This document shows, piece after piece, positions 5,755-10,509 of a stretch of 10,509 nucleotides of DNA. How positions within the stretch are numbered: position 1 is the stretch's first letter; each line of letters opens with the position of its first letter. This DNA comes from Candidatus Tenderia sp. GTDB lineage: Bacteria > Pseudomonadota > Gammaproteobacteria > Tenderiales > Tenderiaceae. A program made the translations under genes and the position numbers. The notes under the pieces were generated by a model that made no database searches, was not told the DNA's origin, and saw nothing but the letters and a program-made list of their open reading frames with translations. The stretch covers positions 1-10,509 of the forward strand of contig JASBUE010000243.1 of NCBI GenBank assembly GCA_030148045.1. The letters run 5' to 3'.

Positions 5755-7791
5755 CTACGCTTGACTCCAACCGGCATCGGGGCGAAAGCGCGGCCCGTAT
5801 TTCAACTCCAGGGTCTCCAATTTGTGGCGCAATTGCTCGCGCCCGATCTTGTCGATGTAACGCATCGGCCCGCCGCGGAAGGGGGCGAAACCGGTGCCGA
5901 AGATCACACCGCCGTCGAGCAGGTCGGCCTCATCGACGATGCCCTCGCGCAGGCAGGCCACCGTCTCGTTAAGAAAACGCAGCATCATGCGGTCGGTGAT
6001 ATCGGCGGGCGCGGCGTAATCCTTGGTCTCGCCGCGGTAGACTTTCTTGCCGTTCTCGTAACGATAAAAGCCCTCACCGCTCTTGCGCCCCAGACGGCCG
6101 GCGTTGACCAACTGTTCCAGGCGTCCGGGCACCGGCATATCCAGCTGCTGAGACAGGATGCGCGCCACCGAGAGGCAGATATCCAGGCCCACCGTGTCGG
6201 CCAGCTCGATGGGGCCCATGGGCATGCCGAACTCCAGCGCCGCCTGGTCGATCACCGCCGCCGGTACGCCCTCTTCCTCCAGGGTCACCGCCTCCAGCAG
6301 ATAGGGCATGAGCACGCGGTTGACCAGGAAGCCGGGGGCGCTCTTCACCGGCAGGGGCAGGCGGTCGATGTGGCGGCAGAAGGCCGCGGCCTGTTTCACT
6401 GCCTTGTCCGCGGTCTGGGCGCCTTTGACGATCTCCACCAGCTGCATCTTGGCCACCGGGTTGAAGAAGTGCAGTCCCACCAAACGACTGGGACGACTCA
6501 GGGACTTGCACAAAGTCTCCAGCGGGATGCTGGAGGTGTTGGTGGCCAGCACGGCGTCCTTTTTCAGCTTGGGTTCGATCTCCTTGTAGAGTGCCTGCTT
6601 GGCGTCCACGTCCTCGAAGATGGCCTCGATCACCACGTCGGCCTTGGGTAGGCCAGCGCCGTGGATATCGGGTATGAGCCGGTCCATGGCCGCCTGGATG
6701 TCGCGCGGCTGTTTTAGACGTTTCTTGTACAGATCATGGGCGCGTTTCATCACCCGCGCCAGGGTCTCGTGGCTGCGGTCCTGGAGGGTGACGCGCAGAC
6801 CGCGCATGGCGCACCAGGCGGCGATATCGCCCCCCATGACGCCGCCGCCGATGACATGCACGTGCTTGACGTCGATCTCTTTCTTGTCGCCCAGCGACTT
6901 CATACGCTCTTGCAGAAAGAACACCCGCACCAGGCTCTGGGCGGTCTCGCCCATCACCAGGCGCGCCACGGAGGCGGCCTCTTCGCGCATCATGCGGCGC
7001 GGGTCGTCCATGTGCGCTTTCCACAGGTCGATCAGCGCATAGGGGGCGGGATAGTGGTCCTTGCGTGCCCGTTTGGCCACCTGCTTTTCCAGATAACGCG
7101 CCAGCAACGGCTGCGCCAGTTTGTGGTTGGTCCAGGCCTTCCAGCCGGTGGCCTGTTTGCGCGGCGGCGGGCGCAGCACGGTCTCGCGCGCGGCCACTTT
7201 GAGGTGGCGCGCCGGCACGGCGTAGTCCACCAGCCCCAGTTTCTCCGCCGCCCGGGCACTGAGGGGACGGCCGCCGAGCATCATGTCCATGGCTGCGGGC
7301 GCCCCCATCAAAGGCGGCAGGCGCACGGTGCCGCCGAAGCCGGGGTGGATGCCCAGGTTGACCTCGGGCAGCCCCAGCTTGGTCTTGGGGGCCTCGTCGG
7401 CGATGCGGTAACGGCAGGCCAGCGCCAGCTCCAGGCCGCCGCCGAGGCAGAAGCCGTGGATCAGCGCCACCGTGGGCATGTCGAGGGCGGCGAGCCGGTC
7501 CAAGACCGCCTGACCACGGCCGATCAGGTCCTCGGCATCCTTCTGTCCGCTCAGGGTGGTGAATTCGTTGATGTCGGCGCCGGCGATGAAACCGCTGGCC
7601 TTGGCCGACAGGATCACCAGCCCCTGGGGCCGGTCGTCCTTGAACCGGCTGAGAATGTCATACAGCTCTTCCAGCACCGCCTTGGAGAGGTTGTTGGCCG
7701 CAGCATTTGCCTTGTCGGCATAGAGCCAGGCGATGTCGTGCTCGTCGCGCTCCAGGCGCCAGTGTTGGTATTCTGGTTTTTGTGCTGTCAC
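5755..7791 (-). CDS. fadJ: Fatty acid oxidation multifunctional enzyme: enoyl-CoA hydratase / 3-hydroxyacyl-CoA dehydrogenase (678 aa)
   Basis: Carries out hydration of trans-2-enoyl-CoA and NAD-dependent oxidation of 3-hydroxyacyl-CoA, normally in a complex with the thiolase. The N-terminal crotonase domain (about 10-200) has the oxyanion segment GFIAGADI (67-74), GGGLELALACRYR (117-129) with E121, and GLPEVNLGIHPGFGG (140-154) with E143. These match the two catalytic Glu of FadB. The dehydrogenase part has the NAD-binding loop GGGVMGG (315-321), NTSSIP (418-423), HFFNPVAKMQLVE (441-453) with the catalytic His (H441) and its Glu (E453), and SAPGFLVNR (484-492). A second dehydrogenase C-terminal domain follows (about 600-670). 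It is slightly shorter than E. coli FadJ/FadB (about 714-729). The start is GTG at 7791 with GGGAGGG (7800-7806) 8 nt upstream, only 4 nt after the thiolase stop. Thiolase-first order and a long thiolase favour FadJ over FadB. Confidence 0.94.
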   Translation of the reverse strand: MTAQKPEYQHWRLERDEHDIAWLYADKANAAANNLSKAVLEELYDILSRFKDDRPQGLVILSAKASGFIAGADINEFTTLSGQKDAEDLIGRGQAVLDRLAALDMPTVALIHGFCLGGGLELALACRYRIADEAPKTKLGLPEVNLGIHPGFGGTVRLPPLMGAPAAMDMMLGGRPLSARAAEKLGLVDYAVPARHLKVAARETVLRPPPRKQATGWKAWTNHKLAQPLLARYLEKQVAKRARKDHYPAPYALIDLWKAHMDDPRRMMREEAASVARLVMGETAQSLVRVFFLQERMKSLGDKKEIDVKHVHVIGGGVMGGDIAAWCAMRGLRVTLQDRSHETLARVMKRAHDLYKKRLKQPRDIQAAMDRLIPDIHGAGLPKADVVIEAIFEDVDAKQALYKEIEPKLKKDAVLATNTSSIPLETLCKSLSRPSRLVGLHFFNPVAKMQLVEIVKGAQTADKAVKQAAAFCRHIDRLPLPVKSAPGFLVNRVLMPYLLEAVTLEEEGVPAAVIDQAALEFGMPMGPIELADTVGLDICLSVARILSQQLDMPVPGRLEQLVNAGRLGRKSGEGFYRYENGKKVYRGETKDYAAPADITDRMMLRFLNETVACLREGIVDEADLLDGGVIFGTGFAPFRGGPMRYIDKIGREQLRHKLETLELKYGPRFRPDAGWSQA

Positions 7792-7795
7792 GATC

Positions 7796-9097
7796 TCAGC
7801 CCTCCCGTTCCACGGCCATGGCGCCGCCCTGCCCGCCGCCGATGCAGAGGCTGGCCATGCCGCGCTTGGCCTTGTTGCGCTCCAGCACGTGCAGCAGATG
7901 CAGCACGATGCGCGCGCCGCTGGCGCCTACCGGATGGCCCAGACTGACGCTGCCGCCGTCTACGTTGAGGCGGCCGCGATCGATCTCGCCCATGGCATTG
8001 CGCATGTTCAGCTCGCTGCTGCAGTAGTCCTTGTCCTTCCAGGCCTCGAGACAGGCCAGCACCTGGGTGGCGAAGGCCTCGTTGATCTCCCAGTAGTCGA
8101 TGCTGTCCGGTTTCCAGCGCTTGCGTTTCATGATGGGCGTCATGGCGTGCACCGGCCCCAGCCCCATCTGGCTCGGTTCCAGACCGGCCCACTCGCTGTC
8201 GACGATGCGTCCCATGACCGGCAGTGAATACTGCTTCACCGCCTCCTCGCTGGCCAGGATCAGCAGGGCGGCGCCGTCGGTGACCTGGGCGCTGTTGCCG
8301 GCGGTGACGCGGCCGAAGGGGTGGTCGAAGACCGGTTTCAGCCTGGCCAGGCTGGTCATACTGGTGTCGCGGCGCAGGCCGGTGTCGTGCAGATGGTGAT
8401 TACCGCGATTGTCGTAGACGGCCTCGATCTCTTCCAGCCGCCCCTCGTCCTGGGCCTTGGCCAGACGGCGATGACTCTCCACGGCGTAGGCGTCCATGGT
8501 CTCGCGATCGATCTTGAACTTGTGCGCCAGGATCTCGGCGGTCTGCCCCATGGAGAGCCCTACCACCGGATCGGTGAGGCCGCGCAGCAGGCCAATGATA
8601 GGTTTCAAATGCCCACCACGCAGTTTGCTCAGGACCTGGAGTTTCTGGCCGATGCTCTTTGCCTTGGACCAGTCGGCCAGCCAGGCCACCATCTTCTCGT
8701 TCAGCAGCACCGGCGCATGGCTCATGGCCTCGGTGCCGCCCGCCAACACCAGGTTGGAACGGCCGCTGGCGATGTTGCCATAGGCGCAGTCCAGTGCCTG
8801 CATGCCCGAGGCGCAGTTGCGTTGCACTGTCCAGGCGGGCACCGCTTTGCCGCAGCCCAGCCGCAGTGCCACCACCCGGCCGATGTTGACCTCGTCCGGG
8901 CCGGGCATGACACAGCCCAGGATCACCTCGTCCAGGTTCTCCGCTTCGAATGCATGCCGTGCCAGCAGCGGCCGTCCCGCCGCCACGGCCAGATCGGAGG
9001 CCCTGAACGGGCCCGGCCTGCCCGTCGCCTTGAAAAAAGGCGTGCGGGCGCCGTCCACGATAAATACCGGTCTTCCTTCTTTATTTCGTGTCGCCAT
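7796..9097 (-). CDS. fadI: 3-ketoacyl-CoA thiolase, FadI-like (433 aa)
   Basis: Catalyses CoA-dependent cleavage of 3-ketoacyl-CoA to acetyl-CoA and a shortened acyl-CoA, the last step of each beta-oxidation turn. The nucleophilic Cys is C95 in RNCASGMQAL (93-102). The other catalytic elements are NEAFA (339-343), GGSVSLGHPVGASGAR (381-396) with H388, and CIGGGQGGA (418-426) with the acid/base C418. The length matches FadI (about 436) rather than FadA (about 387), because of the insertion at about 143-180 (from DWSKAKSIGQKLQVLSKLR onward), which resembles that of FadI and mitochondrial trifunctional-protein beta subunits. The C-terminal active-site sequence looks more like general acetyl-CoA acyltransferases. 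The ATG at 9097 has TGGGAG (9105-9110) 7 nt upstream, inside the end of fadE, giving a 17-nt overlap. It presumably forms a complex with the FadJ-like protein encoded next. Confidence 0.94.
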   Translation of the reverse strand: MATRNKEGRPVFIVDGARTPFFKATGRPGPFRASDLAVAAGRPLLARHAFEAENLDEVILGCVMPGPDEVNIGRVVALRLGCGKAVPAWTVQRNCASGMQALDCAYGNIASGRSNLVLAGGTEAMSHAPVLLNEKMVAWLADWSKAKSIGQKLQVLSKLRGGHLKPIIGLLRGLTDPVVGLSMGQTAEILAHKFKIDRETMDAYAVESHRRLAKAQDEGRLEEIEAVYDNRGNHHLHDTGLRRDTSMTSLARLKPVFDHPFGRVTAGNSAQVTDGAALLILASEEAVKQYSLPVMGRIVDSEWAGLEPSQMGLGPVHAMTPIMKRKRWKPDSIDYWEINEAFATQVLACLEAWKDKDYCSSELNMRNAMGEIDRGRLNVDGGSVSLGHPVGASGARIVLHLLHVLERNKAKRGMASLCIGGGQGGAMAVEREG

Positions 9098-10509
9098 GTG
9101 ATGACTCCCAATAGTCCGGCCTGAAATCGTCGACCTTGATAACCTCGCGCCGCGCCGCGATGGCGGCCTTGAGCAATTCAGCCGCCTGCGGCTCGATCAC
9201 CCCGGCGGCCAGGCCGCGGTCGACCAGCTCGTCCTCTCTTGTTTTGCTCAGCTTGCCGCTTTTCACGGCGGAATGCAGCATGCGCTCCACGGATTCGGCA
9301 TCAATCACTTTGCGCAGCGCGGACTCCAAACGCCCCAGCGGTTCGTCGTCGCTGGCGGGCACGAAGATGCCCTGGGTCAATCGGTCACGCGCCTCTGAGG
9401 GCGACAGCAACAGACTCGCCGCCTGATGGCCGAGCCGGTCCGCCGGCAGGTGATAGCTCTTGCCCCAGGGCATGATCATGAAGCGCAGCAGGATCGCCAG
9501 GGGCCGCATGGGCAGGTTGCGCAACAGGCCACGCAGGCTCTCCTGCATCTGGTACAGGGCATCATCGCAAGCCCATTGCAGCAATGGCAAGTCTTCGCGC
9601 GGGCTCTCGTCATCATGAAAGCGCTTGAGGCAGGCCGAGATCAGATACAACTGACTCAACATGTCGGCCAGGCGGCCGGACAATTTCTCTTTGCGTTTTA
9701 CCGCGCCACCCAAGGTCAGCATGACGACGTCCGCCACCAGGGCGAAGGCGGCGCTCATGCGCGTGGTCTGCTGATAGTAATAGCGTTCCGGTCCGGCCTT
9801 GGGCGCCAATTGGAAGCGCGCCCCGGTCAGTCCCAGCCAGAAGCTGCGCGCGGCGTTGCTGAGAGTAAAACCGATATGGCCGATGAAGGCCTTGTCGAAA
9901 GTGACAGCGCCGCCTTGCAGGTCCTGGGCCGCCTCCATCTCTTTGAGAATGTAAGGATGGCAACGGATCGCCCCCTGGCCGAAGATGATCATGATGCGGG
10001 TAAGAATATTAGCCCCCTCCACGGTGATGCTGATGGGGATGGACTGATACACCCGCGCCAGATAGTTGCGCGGCCCCATGCAGATGCCGCTGCCGCCCTG
10101 CACGTCCATGGCGTCGTTAACCACTCTGCGCATGCGTTCGGTCATGTGGTACTTGGCAATGGCCGAGACTACCGAGGGTTTCTCGCCCAGGTCCACGGCG
10201 CCGGCGGTTATGACCCGCGCCGCGTCCATCAGGTAGGTGTTGGCGGCGATGAGCGCCAGCACTTCCTCCACCCCTTCGAATTTGCCGATAGGGGTGTTGA
10301 ATTGCTTGCGGATGCGGGAATAGGCGCCGGTGGCGCGTGAGGCGAGCTTGCCTGCCCCCACGCTCAAGGCCGGCAGGGAGATGGAACGCCCGGCGGCCAG
10401 TGATTCCATCAACATGCGCCAGCCTTGCCCCACGCGCGCCTGGCCGCCGATGACCCACTCCATGGGAATGAACACATCCGCGCCCTGATTGGGGCCGTTC
10501 ATGAAGGCC
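9081..10509 (-). CDS. fadE: Acyl-CoA dehydrogenase FadE, C-terminal part (5' end outside window)
   Basis: FAD-dependent enzyme that makes trans-2-enoyl-CoA, the first oxidation of beta-oxidation. About 475 residues are visible and the frame stays open to the right edge, with Ala-Phe before the Met at 10502. E. coli FadE is about 814 residues, so the N-terminal portion is missing. Counting from that Met, the first part (to about 190) is the acyl-CoA dehydrogenase C-terminal domain. It has FNTPIGKFEGVEE (68-80), the VQGGSGICMG segment (134-143) and SITVEGANILTR (158-169), whose E162 fits the catalytic Glu. FGQGAIRCHPYILKEMEAA (174-192) and the rest form the C-terminal extension (DUF1974) characteristic of long FadE proteins, including FWLGLTGARF, SGRLADMLSQLYL and the final VDDFRPDYW. 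It overlaps the thiolase gene by 17 nt and is the most upstream visible gene of the operon, so the operon promoter is probably beyond the window. Confidence 0.95.
   Translation of the reverse strand, partial: AFMNGPNQGADVFIPMEWVIGGQARVGQGWRMLMESLAAGRSISLPALSVGAGKLASRATGAYSRIRKQFNTPIGKFEGVEEVLALIAANTYLMDAARVITAGAVDLGEKPSVVSAIAKYHMTERMRRVVNDAMDVQGGSGICMGPRNYLARVYQSIPISITVEGANILTRIMIIFGQGAIRCHPYILKEMEAAQDLQGGAVTFDKAFIGHIGFTLSNAARSFWLGLTGARFQLAPKAGPERYYYQQTTRMSAAFALVADVVMLTLGGAVKRKEKLSGRLADMLSQLYLISACLKRFHDDESPREDLPLLQWACDDALYQMQESLRGLLRNLPMRPLAILLRFMIMPWGKSYHLPADRLGHQAASLLLSPSEARDRLTQGIFVPASDDEPLGRLESALRKVIDAESVERMLHSAVKSGKLSKTREDELVDRGLAAGVIEPQAAELLKAAIAARREVIKVDDFRPDYWESSHGDTK

Noticed and set aside
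6736..7947. Long plus-strand open frame (403 codons) opposite the FadJ-like gene and the thiolase end; similar ones at 4013-4780, 5761-6651, 8321-9124 and 9426-10340
   Set aside because: All lie antisense to genes with intact catalytic motifs, lack recognisable domains and are rich in Gln/His/Gly as expected for antisense frames.

Overview
The window is GC-rich, densely packed chromosomal DNA, most likely from a non-enteric gammaproteobacterium. The main reasons are a FadE-type acyl-CoA dehydrogenase with the long C-terminal extension typical of that group, a FadIJ-like thiolase/multifunctional enzyme pair, a YciA thioesterase and a YqjG-type glutathionyl-hydroquinone reductase. No phage, transposon, CRISPR, tRNA or rRNA signal was found. 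The genus cannot be fixed from the sequence alone.

Left part (1-1536, plus strand): three genes run left to right. They are the C-terminal half of a glutathionyl-hydroquinone reductase cut by the window edge, a 78-residue protein with two CDGSH iron-sulfur motifs that starts inside the end of the first gene, and a pirin-family cupin. They look like one transcript with a redox or quinone-handling theme. Their promoter is outside the window.

Middle part (1567-3608): transcription switches direction at a 30-bp convergent gap. On the minus strand lie a TraB/PrgY-family membrane protein and a small lipoprotein of unknown function. A GC-rich hairpin just past the lipoprotein stop probably separates the two transcripts. 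The two non-coding stretches here (2818-3034 and 3470-3608) are both under 300 bases.

Right part (3609-10509, minus strand): a compact five-gene fatty-acid beta-oxidation operon, read from right to left. The order is acyl-CoA dehydrogenase (fadE, 5' end outside the window), thiolase (fadI-like), enoyl-CoA hydratase/3-hydroxyacyl-CoA dehydrogenase (fadJ-like), long-chain acyl-CoA synthetase (fadD-like) and acyl-CoA thioesterase (yciA). Junctions are overlaps of 17 and 4 nt or gaps of 4 and 17 nt, so the genes should be co-transcribed and probably translationally coupled. Together they cover fatty-acid activation, the first dehydrogenation, hydration, the second dehydrogenation and thiolysis, plus a thioesterase that can release CoA. 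The genes are intact and key catalytic motifs are present wherever the window covers them. I see no clear sign of an undescribed system; the most interesting points are gene organisation and a few small unexplained elements.
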